64,000 nucleotides of DNA from Tetragonia tetragonoides (taxonomy: Eukaryota > Streptophyta > Magnoliopsida > Caryophyllales > Aizoaceae), in contig CM076141.1 in the NCBI GenBank assembly GCA_038025085.1, positions 16,122,001 through 16,186,000 on the forward strand, in the 5' to 3' direction. The number at the start of each line of letters is the position of its first letter. Position 1 is the first letter of the stretch. Under the pieces are notes generated by a model. That model made no database searches, was not told the origin of the DNA, and saw only the letters and a list, made by a program, of their open reading frames with translations. The position numbers and the translations under genes were made by a program. This document shows positions 46,283 to 59,600 of the stretch, piece by piece.

Positions 46283-48545
46283 CGTGTAAATGATTATTAT
46301 TGAGCAAAAACTAACCAGAAGTTAATTACGTGAAATATTTTGTTGATGTGACATTTTAGGCCATCCGGGTATGAAGACACCCGTTCCGAGAACCTAAAGT
46401 TTCTCTTGAATGAATTATAATAATGTGCTCAAACTCTCTCATGTTTTATTACTATGATGTTTAAAGGCAAGACTGACAACGAGATGGAGTATATATTTAG
46501 TTTCGAACAATAAATTAGTTGATTCGAAAAGAGAGAAGAGATATTGATAGCAACTTGTACAAATTAAGATTAAGTGGCCAGAAGATCACTTAAAAGATGG
46601 GCTGTATTGCATTATGCAAGTTCGTTATAAAGTATGTTTTGAGCGTTTTTATCAATATTTGATCTCTTGTATGAGGCAAATTATATGAGTACAGATATAA
46701 CCAACTGCAAATTACATTACTCCCTAAAATTATTATTCTCCACTAGAGAACTAATAAAGTGAAACTCATCGAGAGAAGATGAGAATGTGGTGGATCTAAG
46801 TTGAATTTCAATATAATGAAATGCCCATTTATAACTGTCCATAAAAGATAGTTTTTTCAGCTTAGGGGAAGAATAATAGAGGAAAGCTGAATAAAACAAA
46901 GGCATACATTAAGTATGCATAATGTTGATCCTCATCTGAATCAGAAATTCAGAATATGATATAAATCTGAGGCTCATATATGTATACATATATACCAGCT
47001 TTATTTCAAACCTCTATATATTCAAGCATGAAACTTTATGATTTGACTGTTGCACAACTATGACACTTTGGGAGCCATATCGTGGCACAAATTGGTTATA
47101 AAGGTACATGATTTAAGCATTGAGATATCTTGCCAAATATATTAGAATTGATACACATGAAGTGTAGTATATTGAGTTTTACTTTCATTCAAATCAAAGT
47201 AATTGAGATCGGCTCCTAATGAAAGTATATTATACAAACATGGCAAGATCGTGCAGTTGGTTGGTACTCGATGAAGAGATATGAAATAAGGACAAGGTTT
47301 TATAAACTTGTGAACACTCCTGAAGAGGTATGGATATCTGAATCAAAATAGATGGCCTATGTGGAACAAGGAAAAGGTACCTCCTAAGAAATATTCAGAT
47401 ATCATTTACCAGTATTGATGGATAAAAAAAAGTTGATTATGAGATTTCAACGGTTAATATTCTGATACCGGTATATGAAGGAATCAATATGCGTATGCAA
47501 GATGCGATGGACATATAAATGGGGTATCATATATATATGTATAAAGTCTATCCAAATATCGACAATATTATTGATTGGAAAGTAGAAAATGAGCTCATGG
47601 ACCTGCAGTCCAATTAAATTATGGACTTGATGTCGGAACTGTACAGTTTACATTATCGAGTCATACATTGTATGCATATAGAATATAAGTCATACATCAT
47701 ACATGTCACTATATTTTATATCTTATTTCTTTTTATTTAACATTTACTAATTTATTAATTTCATATTATAATGCATGCACACATTTCATTGTTATGTAGT
47801 TTTGTAAGATCTACATATTTTATAGGCGGAAACCTCTAAAAAGAGATGTTTACTCCTATGGTATGTCAATCCCAGAAGGATTGAAGATATAGTCCCTGAA
47901 GAGCTGTAAATGCCTTGTTGGATATGTATAATGGCATATATGGACCTTTGAATAAGTAGCTCCTGAAGAGCATATTTTGAAATTATATGAACCTCTGATA
48001 TTAAAGTTACAAAGGTACATGAATCAATGACAATGAGACAAGATATATTGTTGGAAAGCATTCACGATTTGGATATGACGTGATGCAAGATACAAAACCT
48101 TTTTAAGAGAGTTTTGAATGAATTGATTATTGTCTCAACCATAAATTTGAGCATATGAGATTATCAATCACAAAATCATTAGAAAATTCTCAAAGGTAGA
48201 GAGTTGATGTGAAGATCACATTTATGATAACTTATTTGTGATTTCTAATATTGAGATTATTATGGTCCTGAAGTACCATGGTTATGAAATAGGTGATTCT
48301 TATGATTCGAAGTACCATATAATATTCTCTCTCATTCTCAAATTACAAAAATTTCATAATGATATGAAAAATATGAGCAGTGAAAGATATTGACCTAAGG
48401 TAGAAGGTTTATATTTGTATTATTAAAGACCTCCCGAAAAAGGTTTATGTTAAATGGGTTGGAATTGTGAAAATTGCTCATATATTGTGAAATTGCTCAT
48501 ATATTGTGAAATTGTTATTAAATGATGAAACTTTACGCACTTCAC

Positions 48546-49150
48546 GTTTTTCTCCTATTACGTAGATTTTTTCCCATCGTGTTTTCCTAGCAAAGGTTTT
48601 GGTGAAGTAGTGGATGTACTCTTTTTCCCTTCGTTGAGGCTTTTATCCCATTGGGTTTTACCTAATAAGGTTTTTAACGAGGCAGCATGACAATGATATT
48701 ATGGAATTTAGTGAGTTCTATTTTAATGTCTCAATTTATTTGTTGGATAAACAAGTGCTTGGAATGATATTGATATGAATGAAAGGTATGTACTGTGTAC
48801 ACCATATTCAAGGGGAAATATGAAATTTGTTGGAAGCATATTTTCTAAACATGCAGGAATTCATGAAGATTGTGATATGTTACAATGAAGTTTCTTATCC
48901 ATTACGAAGACATTTCCTACTGAATATCACGATTGCATCAACTTGAAGATCTAGACGGATATGGTCATGAGGGGGAGAAAATACGCGCTGCACTCTTTTT
49001 TCCTTAGCCATGGTTTTGTCCCACTGGGTTTTACAGGCAAGGTTTTTAATGAGGCAGTATCTCACGCGTATTGAAGAATGATGTACTCTTTTTCCTTCAC
49101 TAGGTTTTTATCCCATTGGGTTTTTCTAGTAAGGTTTTAACGAGGCATAT
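48546..49150 (+). repeat. Four copies of a ~65-bp motif before the outer copia 3' LTR
   Basis: Copies at about 48,546-48,612, 48,616-48,684, 48,989-49,056 and 49,081-49,147 share CTCTTTTTCC, ATCCCATTGGGTTTT, AAGGTTTTTAACGAGGCA. This repeated block sits between pol and the polypurine tract in many plant copia elements; its role is not established. Confidence 0.75.
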
Positions 49151-49177
49151 TCTTTAGTGATGTACATCCAGGAGGAG

Positions 49178-49379
49178 TGTTATGAAATATATATGTGAAT
49201 ATACATTATATTGTAGAGATACTGTATCTATATACTTACCATATACTGTACTAGGGTTCTTGCTCTCCAAGCAAAACTCTAGCCCCTCTTATACTATATA
49301 TATCCCTCATGTGAATAATAAAGACACATCTTTGCTCCCCTTTACTCTCTACTTTTATCTCTCCAATTGTTTCACAACG
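49178..49379 (+). repeat. 3' LTR of outer copia element
   Basis: Starts TGTTATGAAATAT after the purine tract GGAGGAG (49,171-49,177) and ends TTTCACAACG; the last base appears mutated from A. At 202 bp it keeps the segment missing from the 5' LTR. Its end is 239 bp from the MZM1 start codon. Confidence 0.88.
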
Positions 49380-49384
49380 GTTTC

Positions 49385-49618
49385 CACATATTTCATTAAT
49401 TTTATATTTCTACAATTTTCCTTGAGAACTAAATAAACCATCAAATTCAAAAATCCTTCAATTTTATGTATAGTTTTTCTTTGTTTTGCTCTTTAATATC
49501 AAGCTGCCAAAAATAGTGCCAAAAACTGAAGAGCTCTTCCCTTCCCTCTCTCTCGCTCCCTTCCCTTCCAAACCAACACCCAATCGATCGATCAATCGAC
49601 ACACACAGAGAGAGAAAG
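49385..49618 (+). promoter_or_regulatory. MZM1 promoter-proximal region and 5' UTR
   Basis: 234 bp between the copia target duplication and the MZM1 ATG. CT-rich near the gene (CCCTTCCCTCTCTCTCGCTC), as is common in plant 5' UTRs. I could not fix a TATA box or start site. Confidence 0.5.
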
Positions 49619-52282
49619 ATGAGGGCAGAGGTACTGAGAGCATACAGAGAGGTATTAAAAGCCACTCGAAAATCATTTGCAGGTGATACCCAGATGCTCA
49701 AAGCTTCAGCCATTGAAGTACGCACCAAATTCGAAGAAAATCGAAATGTAACATCTCAATCCGACATTGAAAAGCTCCTTGGTGAAGCTCATGAGGCTTC
49801 CCAATTCATCTCCACCATGATCGTCCAAGCTCGCCTTAATGAACGTGGTGGCTATGGTAAAAACTCAATTCTTTTCTTGTATTTATCTTTTTTGGTGCAA
49901 TTATTTCTGTATAAGATGATTGTTTTGCAATGCCCAGATGGTCTTTTGGTGTGTTTTGTTTATGGGTTATGTAGGTGAGTGGATTGGATGCAAGTTTTAG
50001 GAGTTTTACTGAGTGCATTTTGGGTTTTTGTGATTGCCCACCAACTGTTTGATTAATTGTCTGACTGAAGATTAAGGGTTTGAAAATGGTGGATCTTGCA
50101 GTTAGTTGGTTGTTTGCATTTGTGTTTGTATGAGAGTTTTGTTTTCACATTGTGGGTTGCTTGATTGATTGGCTTTGAAAGTATGCTATTTGGAAGTCAA
50201 ACCTTACTTAGCTCTAAGGCTAATACCCTAATAATAAGCTGCTTCACAGCTTCAGGCTTGGTTGATAAAGGCCTCCGATGTCTTTACTTACCTAATTAAA
50301 AACTTTCACTATAGATTGTGACAACCCACCATAGTTTGTTTTCAAATTCCTCCAAGCTCCAGCACGGAAGTAGCTCCTAATTGCATCCATTTCACCAAAG
50401 GTTCAATTTTGACTTCTACATTTGCACTGAATCGCATATCCAACCTCGAAGTTATAACGCGCTTTAATTATAGATAGAAATGACCCTCTAATTTGGAAAT
50501 TGCTGAGTACAAAAATATGGTTGCACATTTTGAGCACGGTGGTATAAATGATTTATACCTAGCACAAAATGTTATCAGATCTGAAATTGGAATCTGAAAA
50601 GCTGCTTGAAAGTGGAGAGTTCATACTTCATATAAGTTTCATGAATTGGGTGGTGCTGAACATTTTAATTATCTGGTGACAGACCCCGCCCTAGGCGGGA
50701 TACTTACTGGGTTGTTGTTGTTGTTGTTGTTGTTGGTGACAATAGAAACGAATCAAATAATAAATAACTAGGGCAAAATAGTATCAGATTACTTCTTTTT
50801 TTTGATAATTAGAAGTCCATTATATTAAATGGAAGAAGAACGAGTCGAAGCTCATACACGTATTGGATCGGAAGCTCATACACCCGTAAATCGTAATGGT
50901 ATCAGATTACTTATTTGGGTAAATAGTTCAAAAGGTTCATGAATGATTTTTTTATAGAAAAAAAAAGGTTCATGAATTGGTGGTCCTGAACATTTTTCCT
51001 TATTTGGCTGACATTTTCATACATTTTCATATTGTGTAAGAACACATCTTGAGGGATATTGTGTTAGATGGGATTTTACTATTTGCTGACATGATCAATT
51101 TTTAAGTAGATATGTCAAGTATAGTCGCCTATGGCTTAAACAATTGGGAATTTATTGCAGTAGAATGTGTAACTTCTTTCCAATGTAGCAAGTAGTCATT
51201 TTGATACATTTTGAGGCAGCTGTTATGTTATTTGTCATAAAGATAAAAGTCATAGGTACTTAATTTCTTAGATTCTTATAAATCAGTCAAAGCATTTTAA
51301 TTTTCCCAATGTGGGACATGGGTGTAAGAAATGCCCTCATCTTGAGAATGTGACAACCTATCTTAGGGCCACCAAAGGCTACATAGTCGTTGCCACCGGT
51401 TTCCAAACCACCACCACTACCACTTGCTTTTCATTGCTGGGGCAAGGGTGTTATGGAGGCTAGACAATATGCCCAAACACATACCAAATGCTACAATAGA
51501 ACCACTATTGTGGAAATGAGCTTTTATTAGTATTTGGGTAGGGGCATATAGTGCTGCACCATTCATGCAATATTGCTCCCAGATAAAAAGAAAATATGGT
51601 ACTGATCAACCGTTGGTTGGTGCTTCTAAGTTCTATGTGGTACAAGATTTGTTTTGCTGTGATGTTCAGAGAGTTCGGAATGATAGCATATTAAAACAAA
51701 TTAAGTAGGTCAGATTATACACGGATGCTGGTTGAATTCTGAAAGAGGTCTTAGAATTCATAGCACCATAACAGCCACAATGGTCAATATTCAGCAGTTA
51801 ACAGGATCAACATCTACATCTTCATTCCAACAAATTATGTTTTTCATTGCTAGAGAATAGCTGCTGGTTTTTGTTTACCCTAAAAAAGTGACAAACGGAG
51901 GTTAATTAGTTTGATCCCTTTGACCTTTAATCCTAGAGTAGATGTTGATGGAGTCTAGATAGCATTACTTGCAGGAAACTTTGTGGAGTGTGGGATGCTA
52001 AATGAAGCCTTTTGCTTTTGGAGTCATATCATCTGGTTCTTATGAGGGATGGGGATCTCTTTTGGGGTCTGTTTTACTATATGATCACTCTCATCTATGC
52101 ATCAATTTTCCAGATGAATTGACCTATGAACCAGTATATTATTTTTCTTTCTGAACAAATTATACGTATATACATGCAAGCTGACTGAAATTCTGTTGGG
52201 TGGTGCAGAAGTGAAGCCGAGCAAAGAGCATGTAGGAGCAACTTTGGAGATTCCTTCTGAAGAGATGCTAAAGAATCCGTAA
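49619..52282 (+). CDS. MZM1: Mitochondrial zinc maintenance protein 1 (LYRM7-type assembly factor)
   Basis: 103 residues from exons 49,619-49,856 and 52,209-52,282, joined at consensus GT/AG sites; the split codon restores Glu (G|AA). Family members are LYR-motif matrix proteins that chaperone the Rieske iron-sulfur subunit into complex III. Residues 1-20 ([16 protein letters not shown]) hold the LYR-like motif, here AYR, with the downstream Phe; [16 protein letters not shown] and the helical [15 protein letters not shown] complete the domain. The short last exon ([19 protein letters not shown]) is typical of plant MZM1. Reading through the donor gives a 119-codon frame that is an intron artefact. 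The 2.35-kb intron contains an Au-type SINE fragment. Confidence 0.93.
50682..50733 (+). mobile_element. 5'-truncated Au-type SINE in the MZM1 intron
   Basis: 52 bp: GACCCCGCC...GGCGGGATACTTACTGGG followed by (TTG)n, the conserved 3' end of Au-family SINEs, flanked by perfect 8-bp duplications TGGTGACA (50,674-50,681 and 50,734-50,741). Confidence 0.8.
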
Positions 52283-53614
52283 CTTACCACTGGCAGCTTA
52301 ACAAAAAATTGGTTCACCTCTGCACTAGACATTTAGGCTTTAGCTACACTTGGACACACTATGAATGCAACACCTTACAAGCGTGCCCTTTCATTTCCTA
52401 GAAATTCCATACAGTGGTTGAACGTGATGTTTACATTAGTAGTGACTTGATCAAAGTTTTGTCAAGTTGTAGTTTGAGTACAGTTCTGTATTGCTTTCTG
52501 TAACATCGTAGAATTGATTTGAAGAGTTTTTAATTCCGATCATTTTGATTTGAAGAGTTTTAAACTATCAAAGACCTCCAAGGGACTCATCTAATAATTT
52601 GTAGAGGAGTTTTTAGAGGATGGACTAAACATTTGGAGAACTTGTCAAGTTAGTTGCTTAGAAGCTCATGTCGTGAATTCAATCCGATATTTCCTCGTAT
52701 ATTGGACAGGCACGATCTCAAACGAGTTTTGTTTGACTATGTGCAATTGTGCACTGTTCGATTATCAGTTCTATAACCAGTTCTATTTCTACCATTTTAA
52801 GGGATGGATGGACCCTGATTGGGGGGGGGGGGGGGGTAGGGGGGGCTATCTGCTCTGGTTGGGACTCAGGGAGCGAAGCAACCAAGAAGAAATAAAACTG
52901 AAGGCAAAAACAGAGACCAATTATATCAGTAGACAGTAGCTAGTATTGAGAAAGTATTGTTGCATCTTAGAGAATCAGATACTTGACATGAAACTATGAA
53001 AGGGTAATGGCCTATTGGCTCAAATACGGATGGAGAATTCTTCATGCTTTTATAGCTCAGAAAGTTTTGTAGATCGCAGTATTTAGTCATTAAATCAAAT
53101 GATTCAAATCACTTGTGGACTGTGGTATTTTTTTAAGGAGCGATCTAGGAAAAACCTGAGACCTTATCTTAACTATTAAAGAAAAAAAAATAAATTCGAA
53201 TGTCCAAAAAGACTACATTGCATATAGCAGAGTGAACTGAAGTATCATGATACTTGGTTATGCTAACATACAAAATTTTCTGTGCTCCATGGATGTAATA
53301 CCTCAGACTGATATACATATATATTCAAAATAAAAAGCTGACATCTCAAAGATCCAAAACAAGGTAAACTAACTTTTCCCTTGATAAGTTCCAGCAATAA
53401 AATTTCAAAAACAGAACATGCCAGAACTATATGTCACACTCCTTAATTCTCCTCAATGTAAACATACTCATTGTTCCCAGAGCACATAGCATGTGTATTT
53501 TCTAATTGTTTGCATATGCCTGAGCTTAAGCATTTGAGGCTGATTGCCTCGCAAGTCGCAACCCACTACTGTGTGCCTTGGTGATTATATGTTGATTCGA
53601 AAGTTAGCGGCAAA
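52283..53614. other. Convergent intergenic region between MZM1 and PPAN
   Basis: Contains the 3' UTRs of both converging genes. A G16-TA-G7 run lies at 52,821-52,845. No other gene seen. Confidence 0.6.
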
Positions 53615-56600
53615 CTATTCTTCTTCCTCCTCCCCCTCTTCCTCACTTTCACTTTCTTCCTCCTCTTCACCTTCTTCGCCCTCTTCCTCTTCTTCTTCTT
53701 CATCGTCCTCCTCTCCTTCATCATCCTTTTTCACTTGTGATTTCTTATCACCTCCGTTTCCTAAAAACAGAAAGAAGGGTAAGATACAGTGAGGGAAAAC
53801 TGAAGGCAACATCATAACAATTTTGTTCTTAGAAGAAGGATTTTAGATTTGCAGCCATATATACTTCAGTATCTCTCTTTAGCAATCCGAGCATGAATTC
53901 TGGGGAAACAATTTAGTAGGAGTTTCCCCTTCTCAACTTGAGGTTGGGGATTCAATTTTAGTCCCCTTCAATCACATGGTTGCAGCCTGTGGGATCACTA
54001 GTGGTTTGGTCTATGGCACAAAAGATATCGCATTAGGGGGCTAGGGGAGTAAAAAACCAATGAGGCTGAGGCCCTTGAAATACAAAAGGCCACTGAATTT
54101 TCTTATTCTAACGAGCGGGTTCTGCAATTGAAAAGTGTTACTGAATCGAACTCAAAAATGTGGTGCAATGTGATAGCAGAGGACCATGGAAATTGCCAAT
54201 TAATTTTAACTACAAGGATGAGGAGGAGAACAGTAAGTACTCATAATCAAGTGTCATGGAAAAAGTACGAATATGGTAGCTTTTAGCTGATGCTTAAAGC
54301 AAGGATTTGGAAGGGGTGCTGCAGTGGCATGGCTGTGAGGGGTAGCCATTGAATAGGAGTTCAATATGATTCATGGCTTGCGTAAAGAAGTTTGTAATGT
54401 AGACAGTTTCGTTTGGAATAGCTAAGTTTTTCAAGGAAGTTGGATAAATCAGAAAATGCCAATGGAGCTCTTAACCAATCCTTTCTAGAAGGTAGGGAAA
54501 AGGACTCCTTTGTTCTAAATATGGTTTATCCCATAGGACCTTGGCAGCATAGAGGAGCATATATCTGTGCGAGGAGTTTTCTATGTACTGCTATCTTCTA
54601 GCTCCTGTTTGAGGAAGGGGGAGGGGGGCACACACCCAAAAAAAATACGAGTAAAACAAGTGAATCAACCCAGGTCAAACCTAGCACTTAAAGAGTAGTA
54701 TATAAGATTCTTTGTCATTTAAAGAAAAATATAAGAAAACTGTCATAACCCTAACAAAGTTCAAGGACTCGGCCCATTCAAGGATCTCTATTATTAGTGA
54801 TTGGGTGGTAGGTTTTTTTCCTTCCCACATCTACATCTTTATTATCCACCTTTTGTTTGCGAACATGGAAATAAGCCTCTTGTCCAACCTCTTGGAATCG
54901 ACATGATTTCATTCATAGTTTAAAAGAAATGAAAGGTGAAAAAGAAGCCAAAATGTTTGAACATCAAGCCTCCATCTTCATTATCTGCCTACAAAAATGA
55001 TCAATTCCTACTGGAAAAAGTGAAAAAGGAATAACTTGACCATGAAGCCGAATATACACACAAAAAAAAGGAAAAAGGAATAACTTGACCATGAAGCCGA
55101 ATATACACACAAAAAAAAGGAAAAAGGATCAAGTATGGTACTATGAGAATCACTAAATATCAGGAGCACCTTAATTTGACATACTTATCAAACTTAAAAT
55201 TTAAAATATTAAAAAAATAAATAATAAAAAGAACACAAAAGAATGGAACATTGAAGAGGAAGGATAAGAGAGATGATGCACATACCATTAATATTGAAGA
55301 GTACTTGACCAGAACATAATCCTTCCTCAATACTGGTAAGTTCAAGTGTCATCCTGGGTCCAATCTCTTGAAGTTTGACTGCGCTTTTTGTAGAAGCCCG
55401 GTTAACTCTACCAAGATCACTCGCAAGGCTTACGGTCGCAGCTTCATCATCTCCTTCACTTTCAGATCCATATCCAGCCCTTAAAAGGAATAGCACAATT
55501 TAGAACTGAGATGAATATACTATGATCTCTTGAGCTTCATGACTCAAATGAGAAAATGAAGACTAGAAAGAACTTCAAACTTCACAATGGAATGAAAGAT
55601 GTACGTTAATATGGTCAAGTGAACAAGATTCTTATTCATTAACTGATTTAATAAACACCTAAAAGGTGGGATAATCACCTTTGCCAAAATTAACTTTGAC
55701 CTTAATAATAACTATTCACAAGAAGAAAGTAAGGAAAAGTTTCACTTCCTTCAGCTGGGCTTTGAAAGACAAATGTTTATGAAGTTTTCCCAATCACAAG
55801 TTGGAAATAGTTGGATTGACATTTATATAATCACGATGTATGTAAGAACACATTCCATGTCTTCCTCAATTTCTTGCACAAAATAGTGCATAGTGAATCA
55901 GGGACATTTAACCAGGCAACAAAAGAGAATGTAAATAACAGAAGCCAATTGTATTTCACACAGATCTTATTTTGGACAAACACAACAGAAAAGATTGCAA
56001 TCCATGATGTCCTTGGGCAGTGAAAAGGAAGCACCCATTATTTGACTACAAAGCTATCGAGTCTGAAGTTATAACAAGTAAAACTTTACAGCCCTGCAGA
56101 GCAGCCAACTGCAAAGAAACCCAGTCTAAGATCATTACCTCGTAACAAAATCACTCACATCTTGCAGATTCCTTAAATCAGGCACCTCATGGTTCTGCAC
56201 AAATTTTCTAATTCTGCGTGACACACCAACAGGTTGTAATCTTATCGAATAATGCCGAAAATCTATACGCTTTGTTTCTTTGTTATAGTGCAGCAGTACT
56301 ATTCTTTGACGCAGAGAAAGTTTGACCTGCAATATTGCAATAACAAAATAAGACCATATTGATAGATTCTAACAGCTAACGCATTTTATTGCCGCAGATG
56401 TTTCACTTACCGTGTTAACATCAATAGTAGGAAACATGTGCTGAAAGACACTAGTTGCTAGCATCAAATGTTCCTCACCAGTCCCAAAACCAGAAAGAAC
56501 AATCTGCCAAGATTCAAAACAAACATAAGAATAAAGGTGATAGACATAATGCACATACAGATGAAGGTATAACTATCCCAGCAATTGACATGCTAGAACA

Positions 56601-59600
56601 TAAGTAACGCATTCCTTCATTGATAAAGCCACTTCTCATCAACATGAAGACAATGGAACATCCAGCGAAGTTGCACTAGTAAATTTTTTTTGTTGAGTGA
56701 ACGTTGGATTAGTATTGATGATACTTCGATTAAGCATCATATGCAAAATTCCAACACAGATTTAGTGTTTCCCTAAGTTAGATACGTCTTATTGCATTTG
56801 AATGAAATCAATTATTTCCCTTTGTACAAGTCCGTGACCGATGGACTTCAAAAATTTTAGTGCCTCTAACAGATATCGAATATCGGTCTAAAGACGAAGG
56901 GGAAATCGCAGGTATTTTGTTGAACGACCCACCCATGTGGCCATCATTGATTTTAAATTGACTGGTCCTTTGCCATATCCTCATTTTTCCCATGCTTGAT
57001 ATGCCTGTTGGCTGTTAATAGGCAAGTAAAGTTGTTTATAAAGCAAACCTTTGCTAATTTCCCCATTTTTGTTTGAAGTAGGACCTCAAGTACTCTGCCA
57101 TAAATTTCAGCTTACATGTTTTTAACAACTGATAAAATTAGCGAGCGCAGGAACTGTAATGAATCTCACATTTTTACAGGTTGATGGAGTTTTTTGATTC
57201 TCCATTATTCTCTCGTGGTTGGAGAAGCTCGCTCGTAGGATGTAAATGTTGTTTGTTTCTTATTTCTGTTAGGATTACTTTTTAGGAAGTAGCAGAATCT
57301 ATATATAATAGTCTCATTATTGCTTTAGACACAATACTTTATGGTGGAGATTTCCCTGGATGTTCCTATGGATCACCACGTAATATAAACTCTATTTCCC
57401 CTATAAAAAGAAAAAAAGAAACAAGAAAGACACACGCCTTATGCTGACAAATGAGAATTAATTAATGTTATGGGCCATGGCAGTTCCTTCCTGTCTTTTT
57501 CCTGTTTAACTTCCTTCACTCTCTGTTTACTTCTCTTGACTGCATTCTTCCTTTTCCTTAATATATATGACTTGTGTTTTATGTCAAGAACATATGGTAG
57601 ATATCAATGTGCAAATCACAGGATATGTGCCATAACCTAGTTCTAAACTAGATCCACATAACTACAAAGATCTAATATTATCTCAATGTCCACAATTTAT
57701 ATGAAGCCTTGAAACACAAGGTCACTACAGGTCTGCTGTCAAACATAAGTGGCTTTGCAGCATTTAGATTTTAGATCTATCATCCCAGCCAATGGCCCCA
57801 GTCTGATTGCAGTAGAAACCAAATCTAATTACTATTCCTGCTTATCATTCCTGATATTTTGCACTCAAAATGACAACAAATAATAATTCTAACTATTTCA
57901 GAAATCGCTCAGCCTCTCCAAAGCCTATGATTTCATACTCCACATACCTGTGCTCATAGCAAGCTTGCAATCAAATCTAAAAGGGAAAAACTTGGGTAAG
58001 ATGGTCTAACCGTGGGATGGGCTTTCAAATTGTTTTGGGGCAACTTTTTTGGTAAAGACCGACTTTCTTTTTTTTGAGTGACCTATAGTCTTACACACGA
58101 GCAACTCAAATCTAATTTGTTTTTCCAATATCCTTTTAAAACCACCTGATGATGTGACTTTTAAGATGTTTTCAGGTGTCTTTTTTTTGTTCATAGTGAC
58201 TTTTCGTCTTACATAAGACCTACTCAAGTCTAAGTCTGTCATTCTTGAACCCTTACCTCCCTCGCTCAATGGCTTTTGTTTCTTGGGGGTTACAAACCCT
58301 CATCGATGGCTCCCCTCCCCCCTTCATTGCTCTTGTTCACATCACTCCCTCCCCGGAGATTGGAATATGCCATTCAGATGAGCACAATTGCAAATTGGAC
58401 AAAACCATCAGGTCCATTGGCCTATGAACAAAGACATCCTTAGCAACTTATATAACTGTGGAAAAGGTAAATTTTGAAACAAAAAGCTCCAGCACCACCC
58501 TCACATTGCTACCAAGTAACATATTGTCTCCATATGTTCCCCAAATATCTTCTTCTTACTCCCTGCTTTTCCTAACCTCAAAGTTATGCTTTCCCCAAGG
58601 TTGAAGTTGAAACCCAACCTAAACCAAAACTACCCTATCTCATAGAAGGACGAGTCGAAATATTAAAATCTTACAGAATAATACGATAAGCCTAGTTTTT
58701 CAAATCATATAATTGTGATCATTCAGTAATACACAACCACACAAGAAGGCCATGGCTGGCGTCTACAGTTAGTCAGTTACAGATATCAGAAAATCTAAAC
58801 AAAAACAGAAGTTGTTAAAGTATTTGGAGAAACGGTAAATATGCAGAACTGATTATAAAGTACAGATCTACACTGCAAGACTCACCAGTGGAGAATTTTT
58901 GAAAAGATCCTGAGGACGTCTAGGTCGCAACTGAGACCGAGCAACATCAACAGCTAACGAGTATTCATGGATCTTGAATGTAAGTGTTGGACCTTGTGGG
59001 GTTTTGGCAACCCTCAAATATGGTGCAGAATGGGTTTTTGACAACATAAGGAAATGGGTAACGCCCATAGGTCCAGCAATATTTAGGAAGTCTTTGAGTG
59101 TGTTCCTCTTCTTTTCCTGCATTTTCAACGGAACCAATGAGTGCCAAACAGTGTATCTAACTCATCAGACAAGTCAGCATTTCCAAAAGCAATCATTCCA
59201 TTGAGCGTTTCTCAGAAGTCCAACCCTTGATATAGCTACCCACCACGACTACAGTCTTGTCACCAAAATGTTGAAGAAATTTAAAGATCATTATAGCAGC
59301 TCTGAATCTTTTAGTTTTATCCCCATTTCAGATTGCTCCCTTGCATTCGGATAGTACTTAGTTTCCACGGTACACTTCTTGTGTCCCAGGCACAACAACA
59401 CATTGAATAAGTACAGTTCATGTTGCTAGCCATTTGTGTGAGAATATAATGCAATACTGAAGGGAATTTTCCAATAGAAGCCTGGAATAGATAGGAATCA
59501 ACATAGGATATATGGACCTTGTTGGATATGGTCAGTAGGGTAGCAAACCTTGCAACTATAATCTTTCAATATCACAGCTAATTTCCACCCCGGAACTCAA

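Larger units (their letters stand above)
44968..49177 (+). other. Outer copia internal region, part 2 (pol relics)
   Basis: No intact frame, but degraded pol words remain: an ILGHPGMK-like GAG-pre-integrase trace near 46,355, an IPEG-type reverse transcriptase trace near 47,870 and further fragments. It includes the hAT-like MITE 45,643-46,282. Several lines of near-repeated text (for example CTGAAGAG and GAAGTTCATGATTATA) recur through the region. Confidence 0.5.
34636..49379 (+). mobile_element. Outer copia LTR retrotransposon, decayed and nested
   Basis: Defined by two related LTRs (34,636-34,767 and 49,178-49,379) and perfect 5-bp target duplications GTTTC (34,631-34,635 and 49,380-49,384). 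The 14.7-kb span contains a 5.6-kb copia element, a 2.7-kb solo LTR and two MITEs; without them the element is about 5.5 kb, normal for copia. Its own coding sequence survives only as relics. Confidence 0.88.

Noticed and set aside
49447..49728. Minus-strand frames over the MZM1 first exon
   Set aside because: Antisense shadows of the MZM1 leader and exon 1.
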